Origin: Flavobacteriaceae bacterium
Lineage (GTDB): Bacteria > Bacteroidota > Bacteroidia > Flavobacteriales > Flavobacteriaceae
Assembly (NCBI GenBank): GCA_021647985.1
Contig: JAKITQ010000016.1
Span: 1 to 58,434 of the forward strand
DNA: 58,434 nucleotides
Direction: 5' to 3'
Made by a program: the position numbers and the translations under genes
Notes under the pieces: generated by a model
What the model was told of the DNA's origin: nothing
The model's database searches: none
Seen by the model: only the letters and a program-made list of their open reading frames with translations
Part shown: in pieces, positions 34,637 through 43,241 of the stretch
Position numbering within the stretch: position 1 is the first letter of the stretch
Layout of the letters: each line of letters opens with the position of its first letter

Positions 34637-35965
34637 TTAAATTTGACCTGTTAGCCATTTGTAAATATCGTTTCCATTAGCAAACAATAATAGTGCCATT
34701 AAAATAACGAAACCGGTAACTTGTGCATTTTCTAAAAATTTGTCACTCGGCTTTCTACCCGAAATAATTTCATATAAAGTAAATACTACATGACCACCAT
34801 CTAAAGCAGGAATAGGCAGCAAATTCATAAACCCTAACATAATTGATAGTAAGGCTGTAATGCTCCAAAATGCTTGCCAATCCCACGTAGCCGGAAAGAT
34901 ACTTCCTATAGTGATAAAGCCACCCAAACTCGTAGCTCCTTTTTTAGTAAATACATATTTAAACTGTCCTATATAATCTTTTAATGTCCAATAAGCTTTT
35001 GACCAACCTGCACTAATACTTTCGCCAAAGGAATAATTTTTATGATTTACAGTAATATCATTGTTATAACTTCTCGTAGATATTCCCAAGTGGTTATCAA
35101 CTGGAGTAACGGCAATGATTTTTGTAATACCATCCCTGTTTACAGTAATTTGCATTGCATTGTTGTCTGAATTATTACGAATCAAATTAGTAAATTCATC
35201 CCAATAAACAACAGGTTGATTATCTACAGCACTTATAATATCGCCTTTTAATAATCCTGCATTAGACGCTGGAGTATCTGGTAAAATACTATCTAATATG
35301 GCGCTGTATCTTGGTGTAAAAGGTTTCATGTCACCATTTTGCCACATGGTATGACCAATGTCTTCCGGTAAATTAATAGTCTCATTTTGACCATTTTCAT
35401 GTATAACCTCAATGGTTTTTACATCTCTTAAAAATAGGTGTTTATTAACATCCAAAACATTAAATGGTTCTTTGCCATTAACCTTTAAAATTTTATCACC
35501 ATCCTGAAATCCTAAGGTTTTAAAACTTTCTACAACCGAAAACCCGTTTTTCACATCATTTACACCAACATAATCATCTCCCCAAGCGGTAAACATCATC
35601 ATATAAATAAAGATTCCCAATACAAAATTTACGGTAACGCCACCAAGCATAATGATTAATCTTTGCCATGCTGGTTTTGATCTAAACTCCCAGGGTTGTG
35701 GTGGTTTGGCCATTTGCTCTTTGTCCATGCTTTCATCGATCATCCCTGATATTTTTACATAGCCTCCTAAAGGTATCCAACCAATACCATAAGTGGTTTC
35801 ACCAATTTTCTTTTTAAATAAAGAAAACTTATAATCAAAAAAAAGATAAAATTTTTCAACCCTAGTTTTAAATAGTTTGGCGGGTATATAATGACCTAAT
35901 TCGTGAAGAACGATTAGTAAGGATAAGCTCAATAAAAATTGAGTAATTTTTATAAATGTTTCCAT
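34637..35965 (-). CDS. rseP: Site-2 protease, RIP family
   Basis: An inner-membrane zinc protease that cleaves membrane-bound regulators such as anti-sigma factors. The 442-residue protein has the zinc motif HELGH near residue 21, one clear PDZ domain around 208-290 and probably a second, degenerate one before it, and the late NLLPIPALDGGH motif near residue 387 giving the third ligand. Four hydrophobic segments are visible. It is upstream of the FKBP lipoprotein gene. The promoter box lies about 30 bases before the start. Confidence 0.93.
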   Translation of the reverse strand: METFIKITQFLLSLSLLIVLHELGHYIPAKLFKTRVEKFYLFFDYKFSLFKKKIGETTYGIGWIPLGGYVKISGMIDESMDKEQMAKPPQPWEFRSKPAWQRLIIMLGGVTVNFVLGIFIYMMMFTAWGDDYVGVNDVKNGFSVVESFKTLGFQDGDKILKVNGKEPFNVLDVNKHLFLRDVKTIEVIHENGQNETINLPEDIGHTMWQNGDMKPFTPRYSAILDSILPDTPASNAGLLKGDIISAVDNQPVVYWDEFTNLIRNNSDNNAMQITVNRDGITKIIAVTPVDNHLGISTRSYNNDITVNHKNYSFGESISAGWSKAYWTLKDYIGQFKYVFTKKGATSLGGFITIGSIFPATWDWQAFWSITALLSIMLGFMNLLPIPALDGGHVVFTLYEIISGRKPSDKFLENAQVTGFVILMALLLFANGNDIYKWLTGQI

Positions 35966-35994
35966 TAATTTGTTTCTGTATTTTTAAAATCGGA

Positions 35995-36002
35995 CAAATG
36001 TA
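35995..36002 (-). promoter_or_regulatory. Promoter -7 box for rseP
   Basis: Minus-strand TACATTTG matches TAnnTTTG, 30 bases before the rseP ATG. Confidence 0.5.
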
Positions 36003-36130
36003 CGGTTTATGATGTATAATAAGAAATAGGAAGATGCAAAATAGATGTTAAAAAGAGCTTATTTGTCTTAATTGTCATTAATTAATATAAATACTAATTG
36101 AATTAGTGCTTATTTATAAGTCATATAAGG

Positions 36131-36138
36131 TAAATTTG
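36131..36138 (+). promoter_or_regulatory. Promoter -7 box for the SCO gene
   Basis: TAAATTTG matches TAnnTTTG, 29 bases before the ATG at 36168. Confidence 0.5.
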
Positions 36139-36167
36139 TAGTCGTTAATCATAAAATAGTTTAAATT

Positions 36168-36839
36168 ATGTATTTAATTAAGTTTTTTAAAAAATCGAAA
36201 CCTACTTTATTGTTTCTTCTTTTTTTTACTATTGTATTTATACCGATTCTTTATTTTATGGTAAAGCCAAAAGTTGTGCTACCAATTTACAATCCTGTTG
36301 ATGTAAACCCAAGACTTGTTGATGATGCTGTAAAGCATATTAAAAGAAATCATAAAATAGCCGATTTTAATTTGATCAATCAAAATGGAGAACGCATAAC
36401 TCAAAAAGATTTTGAAAACAAAATATATGTTGCAGATTTTTTCTTTACAAGTTGCCAAAGTATTTGTCCTTTGATGGCCGTTAACATGACTGATTTACAA
36501 ACTTACTTTAAAAATGATGGTACAATAAAATTTTTATCTCATTCGGTTACACCAATTATTGATAGTGTGCCTGTTTTAAAAGATTATGCCAATAAAAATG
36601 GAGCAATTGATAAAAAATGGGAAATAACTACCGGAAATAAAAAGCATATTTATGAGCTGGCCAGAAAATCTTATTTTGCTGTTTTAGATGAAGGTGATGG
36701 AGGGGAACAAGATTTTATACATACAGAACAATTTATACTGGTTGATAAAAAAAGACAAATTAGAGGGTATTACGACGGAACGGATGCCAAAGAAGTACAA
36801 AGAATTATTGACGATATTGAGATATTAAAAAATGAATAA
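36168..36839 (+). CDS. SCO1/SenC-family copper chaperone
   Basis: A 223-residue membrane-anchored thioredoxin-fold protein that helps assemble the CuA centre of cytochrome c oxidase. A single N-terminal hydrophobic segment (about 13-32) anchors it. The copper-binding CxxxC is in FTSCQSICPL near residue 92, and the His ligand is in DFIHTEQFILVD near residue 187. The stop codon is followed at once by GAAGTAA-type heptads and an (AAG)14 run. Confidence 0.9.
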   Translation: MYLIKFFKKSKPTLLFLLFFTIVFIPILYFMVKPKVVLPIYNPVDVNPRLVDDAVKHIKRNHKIADFNLINQNGERITQKDFENKIYVADFFFTSCQSICPLMAVNMTDLQTYFKNDGTIKFLSHSVTPIIDSVPVLKDYANKNGAIDKKWEITTGNKKHIYELARKSYFAVLDEGDGGEQDFIHTEQFILVDKKRQIRGYYDGTDAKEVQRIIDDIEILKNE

Positions 36840-36896
<57 letters not shown>

Positions 36897-36901
36897 ACAG
36901 A

Positions 36902-36936
36902 TAAGGATTCTCGTAAATTTTAATCAGACAACAAGG
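36902..36936 (+). repeat. Dispersed 35-bp repeat, copy 2
   Basis: Matches the minus strand of 23439-23473 at all but about five positions. It lies between the AAG run and the feo operon. Function unknown. Confidence 0.7.
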
Positions 36937-36971
36937 ATAAATATTTTTGAACAAAGTCTGATGAATATTCC

Positions 36972-36995
36972 AAAAAGTGATAAATATCACTTTTT
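36972..36995. promoter_or_regulatory. Perfect palindrome upstream of feoA
   Basis: AAAAAGTGATA-aa-TATCACTTTTT has an 11-bp perfect arm. It could be a bidirectional terminator of the SCO gene, because T-runs flank it. It could also be an operator: the core AGTGA-N6-TCACT is close to the CRP/FNR half-site pattern TGTGA-N6-TCACA. It lies about 55 bases before the feoA start. Confidence 0.55.
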
Positions 36996-37049
36996 TGAAT
37001 TTTTTTTTATGTATTTTCGCACAGTATTTATAATTAATCTAAATAAAAA

Positions 37050-37277
37050 TTGAACACTACAATTGCAAATTTAAAAGTTGGAGAGCAGGGTGTAATAAGA
37101 GATATTTCTTTAGAAAATATTCCTTTGGCACTGTTGGAGATGGGTTGTTTGCCTGGTGAAGATGTTGAATTATTACAAATAGCACCACTTTTAGATCCTT
37201 TATATATTCGTGTAAACGGAAGTCATTTGGCAATAAGAAAAGAAACTGCAAGTCAAATATTGATTACCAAAAAATAA
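37050..37277 (+). CDS. feoA: FeoA ferrous iron transport accessory protein
   Basis: A 75-residue SH3-like protein that assists FeoB in ferrous iron uptake. NTTIANLKVGEQGVIRDI and LALLEMGCLPGEDVELL are typical of FeoA, and the C-terminal GSHLAIRKETASQILI matches. The start is TTG: a stop codon lies two codons upstream in frame and no ATG exists until codon 32. It is three bases from feoB, so the two are translated together. Confidence 0.92.
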   Translation: MNTTIANLKVGEQGVIRDISLENIPLALLEMGCLPGEDVELLQIAPLLDPLYIRVNGSHLAIRKETASQILITKK

Positions 37278-37280
37278 TTA

Positions 37281-39392
37281 ATGTCAAATAATAAAGCCAT
37301 AAAAGTTGCTTTAGTTGGCAATCCTAATACAGGTAAAACATCTCTGTTTAATCAATTGACAGGGTTGAATCAAAAAGTAGGAAACTATCCAGGTATTACC
37401 GTAGATAAAAAAGTTGGCAAAGCACAAATCTCTATTAATTGTACTGCCAATATTTTGGATTTGCCTGGTACTTACAGTATAAACCCAACTACTTTAGATG
37501 AAAACATTGTTTTAAATACCTTATTAAATAAATCGCATGATGATTTTCCTGATGTTATTGTTGTAGTAGCAGATATAGAGAACGTCAAACGAAATCTCTT
37601 GTTGTTTTCTCAAATAAAAGATTTACAAATCCCTACAATTTTGGCTATAAATATGGCTGATCAAATGGATAGAAATGGGATTAAAATTGATTTAGATTTA
37701 TTAAAAGAAGCTTTAAAAACAGAAGTAATCTTGTTAAGCGCAAGAAAGAATCAGGGAATTGATGACCTGAAAGGGGCCATTGAAAATTACAGATCTTTAA
37801 ATACACTAGCTTTTGCCGATATTTCAAATAAAATCGATAAAGACTATTTTGCAAAATTAAAAGAAGAATTTCCTAATTATCCATTATATAAAACATGGTT
37901 GTCTATAACTCAAGTTGATAATTTTGATCAATTGGATGAAGATGAAAAAAAGAAGATCAATATTTATAAAAAAGATAAGGAGAAATTAAAAAAATACCAG
38001 CATAAAGAAACCATTTACAGGTATCAACAAATTAATAATATTTTAAAGAAAACTTATTTTGTAAATAAAAACGAGGCAAAAGACTTAAGAGGCAAATTAG
38101 ATAGGATACTGACTCATAAAATTTGGGGATATGTAATCTTTGTCTTGATTTTGATGCTAATTTTTCAATCTATTTTCGACTGGGCAAATTTACCAATGGA
38201 TTATATAGATGCTTTTTTTGCCAATTTAAGTACAAAAACGAAGGAGGTTTTACCTGAGGGTATGTTTAGTAGTTTAATTGCCGAAGGGATAATTCCAGGA
38301 ATTGGTGGTATTGTAATATTTATTCCACAAATAGCCATCTTGTTTTTGTTTGTTGCCGTATTAGAAGAAACTGGTTATATGAGTCGCGTTGTTTTTTTAA
38401 TGGATAAAATAATGCGTCGATTTGGTATGAGTGGTAAAAGTGTGGTACCATTAATATCGGGTACAGCATGTGCCATTCCTGCAATTATGGCTGCCAGAAA
38501 TATAAGCGGATGGAAGGAACGCTTGATTACTATTTTAGTGGTTCCATTTACAACTTGTTCGGCTAGATTACCAGTTTACGCTATAATTATTGCCTTAATA
38601 ATTCCGCAACAGCGAATACTAGGAATATTTAGTTTGCAAGGGCTTACCTTATTGGCTCTTTATATTTTAGGCTTTGCTTCAGCCTTGTTGTCAGGTTATG
38701 TATTACATCGGGTATTAAAAATTCAAAGTAAAAGCTTTTTTGTCATTGAAATGCCAAATTATAAATTACCCTCTATTAAAAATATATTTTTTACTGTAGT
38801 AGAAAAAACGAAAGCATTTGTTTTTGGGGCAGGTAAAATAATTTTAGCGATATCAATTATTTTATGGTTTTTGGCTTCCAGTGGTTCAGATAAATTTGAT
38901 AATGCGGAAAATAATTTTAAAAGTAAGATAGGAACGAGTAAATTAAATGCTGAAACTTATAATGAGCAATTGGCATCTTATAAATTAGAACAATCTTATT
39001 TAGGTGTTATGGGAAAAGCCATTGAACCGGTTATAAAGCCATTGGGTTATGATTGGAAAATTGGTATTGCTTTGATAGCATCATTTGCGGCTAGAGAAGT
39101 TTTTATAGGTACCTTGGCAACTATTTATAGTGTAGGTAATGATGATGAAAATAATACAACTATTAAACAGCGAATGGCTGCTGAAAGAAATGTAGAAACC
39201 GGCGAGCCTCTGTTTAATTTCCCTGTTGGAATGTCTTTATTGGTGTTTTATGCTTTCGCTATGCAATGTGCGAGTACCTTAGCTATTGTAAAAAGAGAAA
39301 CCAATAGTTGGAAATGGCCTTTGTTACAATTATTTGGGATGAGCCTCTTGGCTTATTTTACGGCATTTATAACCTATTCTATTTTAACTTAA
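37281..39392 (+). CDS. feoB: FeoB ferrous iron transporter
   Basis: A 703-residue inner-membrane protein with an N-terminal G domain: G1 GNPNTGKTS (about 14-22), switch I NYPGITVDKK, G3 DLPGTYS and G4 NMADQ (NxxD). The spacer region (about 150-270) is helical and charged. From about residue 280 come the Gate motifs and membrane segments, including VPLISGTACAIPAIMAARN and PFTTCSARLPVYAI with the pore Cys. It moves Fe2+ into the cytoplasm. feoA precedes and a FeoB-associated Cys-rich peptide follows. Confidence 0.96.
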   Translation: MSNNKAIKVALVGNPNTGKTSLFNQLTGLNQKVGNYPGITVDKKVGKAQISINCTANILDLPGTYSINPTTLDENIVLNTLLNKSHDDFPDVIVVVADIENVKRNLLLFSQIKDLQIPTILAINMADQMDRNGIKIDLDLLKEALKTEVILLSARKNQGIDDLKGAIENYRSLNTLAFADISNKIDKDYFAKLKEEFPNYPLYKTWLSITQVDNFDQLDEDEKKKINIYKKDKEKLKKYQHKETIYRYQQINNILKKTYFVNKNEAKDLRGKLDRILTHKIWGYVIFVLILMLIFQSIFDWANLPMDYIDAFFANLSTKTKEVLPEGMFSSLIAEGIIPGIGGIVIFIPQIAILFLFVAVLEETGYMSRVVFLMDKIMRRFGMSGKSVVPLISGTACAIPAIMAARNISGWKERLITILVVPFTTCSARLPVYAIIIALIIPQQRILGIFSLQGLTLLALYILGFASALLSGYVLHRVLKIQSKSFFVIEMPNYKLPSIKNIFFTVVEKTKAFVFGAGKIILAISIILWFLASSGSDKFDNAENNFKSKIGTSKLNAETYNEQLASYKLEQSYLGVMGKAIEPVIKPLGYDWKIGIALIASFAAREVFIGTLATIYSVGNDDENNTTIKQRMAAERNVETGEPLFNFPVGMSLLVFYAFAMQCASTLAIVKRETNSWKWPLLQLFGMSLLAYFTAFITYSILT

Positions 39393-39403
39393 ATTAGATT
39401 ACG

Positions 39404-39520
39404 ATGCAACAGGTTTTGGTTTATATCGCTCTTGCACTAGCAGTTCTGTTTTTACTGCGAAAATATTTTTTTAAATCTAAAAACAAGGATGGTAATTGTG
39501 ATGAAGATTGTGGTTGTTAA
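39404..39520 (+). CDS. FeoB-associated Cys-rich membrane peptide
   Basis: A 38-codon gene eleven bases after feoB. One transmembrane helix (QQVLVYIALALAVLFLL) is followed by a basic stretch (RKYFFKSKNK) and a Cys-rich tail (GNCDEDCGC). This matches the small FeoB-associated family known to follow feoB in several phyla. The tail may bind iron during transport; that is inferred from the family. It is short enough to be missed by gene callers. Confidence 0.85.
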   Translation: MQQVLVYIALALAVLFLLRKYFFKSKNKDGNCDEDCGC

Positions 39521-39530
39521 GATTAGTTTA

Positions 39531-39980
39531 TTATTTATTTTTAGAATCAATTATAATGGTTATTGGTCCATCATTTTGTAAATCAATTTTCATATCAGCA
39601 CCAAAAACACCAGTACCAACTTTTTTCTTTAGATCTGTTTCAAATTGTAGAACAAACTGTTTGTATAAGGGGATAGCAATATCTGGTTTTGCAGCTTTAA
39701 TATAAGAAGGTCTATTCCCTTTTTTAGTATTTGCCATTAATGTAAACTGACTAACAATAATAGCATCACCATCTATTTGAATTAAAGATTTATTCATCAC
39801 TCTGTTCTCATCTTCAAAAATTCGCAGATTAGCAATTTTGTTAGACAACCATTTGATGTCTTCAAAAGTGTCTTCATTTTCTATTCCTAGTAAGATAAGA
39901 AGTCCGTTTTGTATACTACTTACTATCTTTTTTTCTATTTCAACAGAAGCATGGGTAACTCTTTGAATTACTACTTTCAT
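39531..39980 (-). CDS. dtd: D-aminoacyl-tRNA deacylase
   Basis: Removes D-amino acids wrongly attached to tRNA. The 149-residue protein has MKVVIQRVTHASVEIE at the N-terminus, the catalytic SQFTLMA motif near residue 77, and the terminal NDGPITIIIDS with the cis Gly-Pro motif that excludes L-amino acids. It follows rsgA by three bases in the same direction, so translation is likely coupled. Its 3' end faces the FeoB-associated gene closely. Confidence 0.95.
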   Translation of the reverse strand: MKVVIQRVTHASVEIEKKIVSSIQNGLLILLGIENEDTFEDIKWLSNKIANLRIFEDENRVMNKSLIQIDGDAIIVSQFTLMANTKKGNRPSYIKAAKPDIAIPLYKQFVLQFETDLKKKVGTGVFGADMKIDLQNDGPITIIIDSKNK

Positions 39981-39983
39981 AAT

Positions 39984-40925
39984 TTAGATATCTTTAATTC
40001 GATAATGAAATTCCTCTCCATCAAGAATTTGTAAATAGCTTTTATATCTTGAAGGAGAGATATCTCTAGTTTCAACCGCTTCTTTAATAGCACATTTTGG
40101 TTCATTAACATGAATGCAATTATTAAACTTACATTTGTGTTTTAATGCGAAAAATTCGCGAAAGTAATCACTAATTTCTTGTTTTTTAAAATCAACAACA
40201 CCAAAACCTTTAATACCAGGCGTATCAATAATATAACTTTCTGGTTCTGTATCTAATACAAACATTTCGGCAAAAGTAGTAGTATGTTGCCCTTGTTTGT
40301 GTTGTGAGGAAATTTCAGCAACTTTTAAATTTAAATTAGAATCAATAATATTGATCAAAGTTGATTTTCCTACACCTGAATGACCTGAAAACATACTAAC
40401 TTTTCCTAGCATTAAATTCTTAACTTCATCAATATTTATTCTTTTTGTAGCTGATATTTCTATACAGGTATATCCAATTTTTCTATAAATAGCAACCAGT
40501 TTATTTTTTTCATTTTCTAATTGCTCATCGTTCAAGTCCATTTTATTGAACAATAAAATTGCTTCAACATGATAAGCTTCGGCAGTAGCCAAAAACCTAT
40601 CAATAAAAGCCGGAAAAGTAGGTGGATTATCTAAAGTAACCATTAAAAAAGCAATATCAATATTGGCTGCAATAATGTGGGTTTGTTTAGATAAATTAAC
40701 TGATTTACGTACTATATAATTTCTTCGTTTATGAATATTATTAATGATTCCAGTATTGGTATTTTCTTCTAATTCAAAATCAACATGATCACCAACCGTA
40801 ATCGGATTGGTGCTTTTAATGCCTTTTAATCGAAATTTTCCTCGAATTCGACATTGGTATTGTTTGTGGTTTTCTGTGCGAACCCAATACCAGCTTCCTG
40901 TTGATTTTGTAACAATACCCGTCAT
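39984..40925 (-). CDS. rsgA: Ribosome small-subunit GTPase RsgA
   Basis: A 313-residue circularly permuted GTPase that matures the 30S subunit. An N-terminal OB-fold (GIVTKSTGSWYWVRTENHKQYQCRIRGKFR) is followed by G4 (LLFNKMDL near 126), G1 GHSGVGKST near 178 and G3 DTPGI. The C-terminal zinc knuckle is HKCKFNNCIHVNEPKCAIK. It is the first gene of a two-gene unit with dtd. Upstream lies a heptad array. Confidence 0.95.
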   Translation of the reverse strand: MTGIVTKSTGSWYWVRTENHKQYQCRIRGKFRLKGIKSTNPITVGDHVDFELEENTNTGIINNIHKRRNYIVRKSVNLSKQTHIIAANIDIAFLMVTLDNPPTFPAFIDRFLATAEAYHVEAILLFNKMDLNDEQLENEKNKLVAIYRKIGYTCIEISATKRINIDEVKNLMLGKVSMFSGHSGVGKSTLINIIDSNLNLKVAEISSQHKQGQHTTTFAEMFVLDTEPESYIIDTPGIKGFGVVDFKKQEISDYFREFFALKHKCKFNNCIHVNEPKCAIKEAVETRDISPSRYKSYLQILDGEEFHYRIKDI

Positions 40926-40930
40926 TTATT

Positions 40931-40979
40931 TAAGTAAAAAGTTGAAAGTAAAAAGTAAAAGAAGAAAGATAAATAAACG
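40931..40979. repeat. Heptad-phased array, seven units
   Basis: taagtaa, aaagttg, aaagtaa, aaagtaa, aagaaga, aagataa, ataaacg in 7-nt phase fill the gap between the rsgA start and the DPP III stop codon. The AAAGTTR unit is the same as in the array at 51124. Confidence 0.7.
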
Positions 40980-40986
40980 CTTTCTT

Positions 40987-43020
40987 CTAATTTACATCTG
41001 GCAAAGTAGTATACTTTTTAGCATACTCCAGCATTTGACTTGTAAAACTTTCTGGCTGGGTAACTTTTACATCCGTAATATCACCTTTATCATCCGTTAC
41101 CGGAACCAATACGGGGTTGATAAACCCACTATAAGGTGCTGCATTAAATTTACTGTTTCTTTCCAAAACTTCTTTGTGTATGGTTGGATTGACCTTTACA
41201 CCATAAGTTTCAACCAAAGATTTACCTGCTTCAAAATCACCTTCTGATTTGATACGTTGAATTTCACTTAGTAATTCGCCAAATAAAACTCTTAGTTTGT
41301 CATAATCATTAATTACAAAATATGTTTTGCCTTCTTTGGTAACTTTCTCAATAATGTTATCTTTTGTACCTTTTTCCATTGCCCAGGCAGCGACCAACTG
41401 GCGATTTCGCATATGTGCTTCTTCAATGTCATCTCCTAGGTTTAATCGAATTAATTGTGTTAATAACCCATTTCGAATGTAACCATCATAAGCTGCTTTA
41501 CCAATACCATGTGCATCTGGAGAAATACCTATCTCAACTAATTTTGCATCTGGTAAATAGTAAAGACCAACCAAATCAGCTCTTGCTTCTTCCAAAGTGG
41601 AAGCATAATTTTTCATAGTTTCTTTGGGTGTACCAACCCCTTCATTTATTTGACCACTTGCATGTCCAATAACTTCATGTAAAGAAGTATGTAATTTATC
41701 GGCCAATTTTCCATATTTTTTTTCGTATGCAACTTCTTCATCATTAAAAGCAAACTCTTCTAACCTACCACTACCTCCTGCATTATTATATGCGCCAATA
41801 ATATTTCCTAAAGAAACAGACTTAGAACCGTGTTGTTCTCTAATCCAATTGTTATTTGGTAAATTAATTCCGATAGGGGTAGAAGGAGAAGCATCTCCGG
41901 CTTCACCGGCAACATTAACTGTTTTGTATGAAACACCAACTACATTTTTCTTTTTATGACTTTCTTGTAATGGCGAATTGTCTTCAAACCATTGTGCATT
42001 TTCCGCCAAAGCGGCCATTTTTTTAGACATATCAAAATCTTTAATTTGAACGACAGATTCATAAGAACCTTTATAGCCTTTTGGGTCGTTATAAACTTCA
42101 ATAAATCCATTGATATAATCAATATCTCCATCTGTAGATTTTGCCCAAACAATATTATAGGAATCCCAAACATGAAGGTCTCCAGTTTGATAATATTTAA
42201 TCAATAAGCCCAACCCCTTTTTTTGTTCTTCATTTTCAGCTATTTCTTTGGCTTTTTCTAACCAATATATAATTTTGTCTATAGCCGCACCATAAAGTCC
42301 ACCGCTTTTATAAACTTTTTCAAAAAGCTTACCGTTTTCTTTAACCAGTCTACTGTTTAACCCCTTTTCAATAGGCGTTTTTGCATCTACTTTAATACTT
42401 GAATAATAAGTATCAACGTCTTCCGCAGTAACATTGGGTGAATAAAAATTGATAGCAGATCCTATAATCAGGCCTTTATCAAGATTTAAATTAACTTTTT
42501 TAGCATCTAATGCATTAAAAATAATCTCATAAGCTTCTCCTTCCAGTTTTGTGTTACTTCCTTTTAACAGTGTATCAAAATATGCTTGTGTGAAACTTGG
42601 AATGAATTTAGCATTGGCATAATGATGGTGAATACCGTTGGCAAACCAAACTTTTTTCAAATAAATTTCAAAATTTTTCCACGAGTCAACAGTTTTAACG
42701 CCTCTGTAATTTACATAAATATTTTCCAAGGCTCGACGAATTTTTAAATTGTGTCGATAATTTTGGTCATACATAATATCACGACCAGCCAATCCAGCTT
42801 GAGTTAAGAAGTAAACATATTTTTTTTGTTGTAGTGTTAAGGCATTAAAACCAGGAATTTGGTAACGCAAAACTTTGATATCTGCAAATTGTTCAGCAAG
42901 GTAATTAAATCCGGATTGCGTTTCTTTTTTTGCAACTTTAACAGGTTCTTTATTATTTTCATTGCATGAAAATAAACCAATACTTAAAATTACAGCACTT
43001 AATAATATTTTAATTTTCAT
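40987..43020 (-). CDS. Dipeptidyl peptidase III lipoprotein (M49)
   Basis: A 677-residue zinc peptidase that removes dipeptides from the N-terminus of peptides. The signal MKIKILLSAVILSIGLFSCNEN holds the lipobox LFSC, so it is membrane-anchored in the periplasm or outside. The M49-type zinc motif is HEVIGHASGQIN near residue 447 (HExxGH), and the second glutamate is in TLEEARADLVGLYYL. M49 proteins of this type are sometimes mislabelled in databases. A leader repeat shared with the TPR gene, with a short open frame, sits directly before its ATG. Confidence 0.9.
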   Translation of the reverse strand: MKIKILLSAVILSIGLFSCNENNKEPVKVAKKETQSGFNYLAEQFADIKVLRYQIPGFNALTLQQKKYVYFLTQAGLAGRDIMYDQNYRHNLKIRRALENIYVNYRGVKTVDSWKNFEIYLKKVWFANGIHHHYANAKFIPSFTQAYFDTLLKGSNTKLEGEAYEIIFNALDAKKVNLNLDKGLIIGSAINFYSPNVTAEDVDTYYSSIKVDAKTPIEKGLNSRLVKENGKLFEKVYKSGGLYGAAIDKIIYWLEKAKEIAENEEQKKGLGLLIKYYQTGDLHVWDSYNIVWAKSTDGDIDYINGFIEVYNDPKGYKGSYESVVQIKDFDMSKKMAALAENAQWFEDNSPLQESHKKKNVVGVSYKTVNVAGEAGDASPSTPIGINLPNNNWIREQHGSKSVSLGNIIGAYNNAGGSGRLEEFAFNDEEVAYEKKYGKLADKLHTSLHEVIGHASGQINEGVGTPKETMKNYASTLEEARADLVGLYYLPDAKLVEIGISPDAHGIGKAAYDGYIRNGLLTQLIRLNLGDDIEEAHMRNRQLVAAWAMEKGTKDNIIEKVTKEGKTYFVINDYDKLRVLFGELLSEIQRIKSEGDFEAGKSLVETYGVKVNPTIHKEVLERNSKFNAAPYSGFINPVLVPVTDDKGDITDVKVTQPESFTSQMLEYAKKYTTLPDVN

Positions 43021-43021
43021 C

Positions 43022-43108
43022 TGTCTAAATTTTAATTTTTATAGGTGACATATGCTGTTCGCTATTAGTCAACCCCTTGTGTGTCGAAATTTGGTATGCT
43101 CGTTTCAT
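43022..43108 (-). repeat. Shared leader repeat, copy B (before the DPP III gene)
   Basis: Homologous to 20519-20632 over its whole length except for a 27-base block present only in the other copy. It lies between a near-consensus promoter (43136-43167) and the DPP III start codon, so it forms most of the mRNA leader. Confidence 0.85.
43025..43108 (-). CDS. Possible leader peptide B, 27 residues
   Basis: An ATG opens 27 codons that begin MKRAYQISTHKGLTNSEQH and end SPIKIKI, with a stop four bases before the ATG of the DPP III gene. The differences from copy A are mostly conservative (Val/Ala, Leu/Ser, Met/Leu, Val/Ile). The 20-bp spaced promoter upstream makes transcription of this frame very likely. 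Whether it is translated is unknown. Confidence 0.35.
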   Translation of the reverse strand: MKRAYQISTHKGLTNSEQHMSPIKIKI

Positions 43109-43135
43109 TGTTTTTAGTTTATCGTTGGATAAGGT

Positions 43136-43167
43136 CAAATTTAGAGAAAAGCAAAGGGTTTACCAAA
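43136..43167 (-). promoter_or_regulatory. Promoter of the DPP III gene and its leader
   Basis: Minus-strand TTTG (43164-43167), a 20-base spacer and TAAATTTG (43136-43143) fit the Bacteroidota consensus closely. The start point near 43129 places the leader repeat inside the transcript. Confidence 0.7.
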
Positions 43168-43211
43168 AATTGAGCTATTATTAAAGGGTAATATATTTAT
43201 TAAGGATTGCT

Positions 43212-43219
43212 TATATTTG
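43212..43219 (+). promoter_or_regulatory. Promoter -7 box for the SRPBCC/GyrI gene
   Basis: TATATTTG matches TAnnTTTG, 22 bases before the ATG at 43242. Confidence 0.5.
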
Positions 43220-43241
43220 ATTGTAACTTAAACCAACCCAA

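Noticed and set aside
36972..36995. Palindrome upstream of feoA as a Fur box
   Set aside because: The sequence does not resemble GATAATGATAATCATTATC; the CRP/FNR-like or terminator reading fits better.
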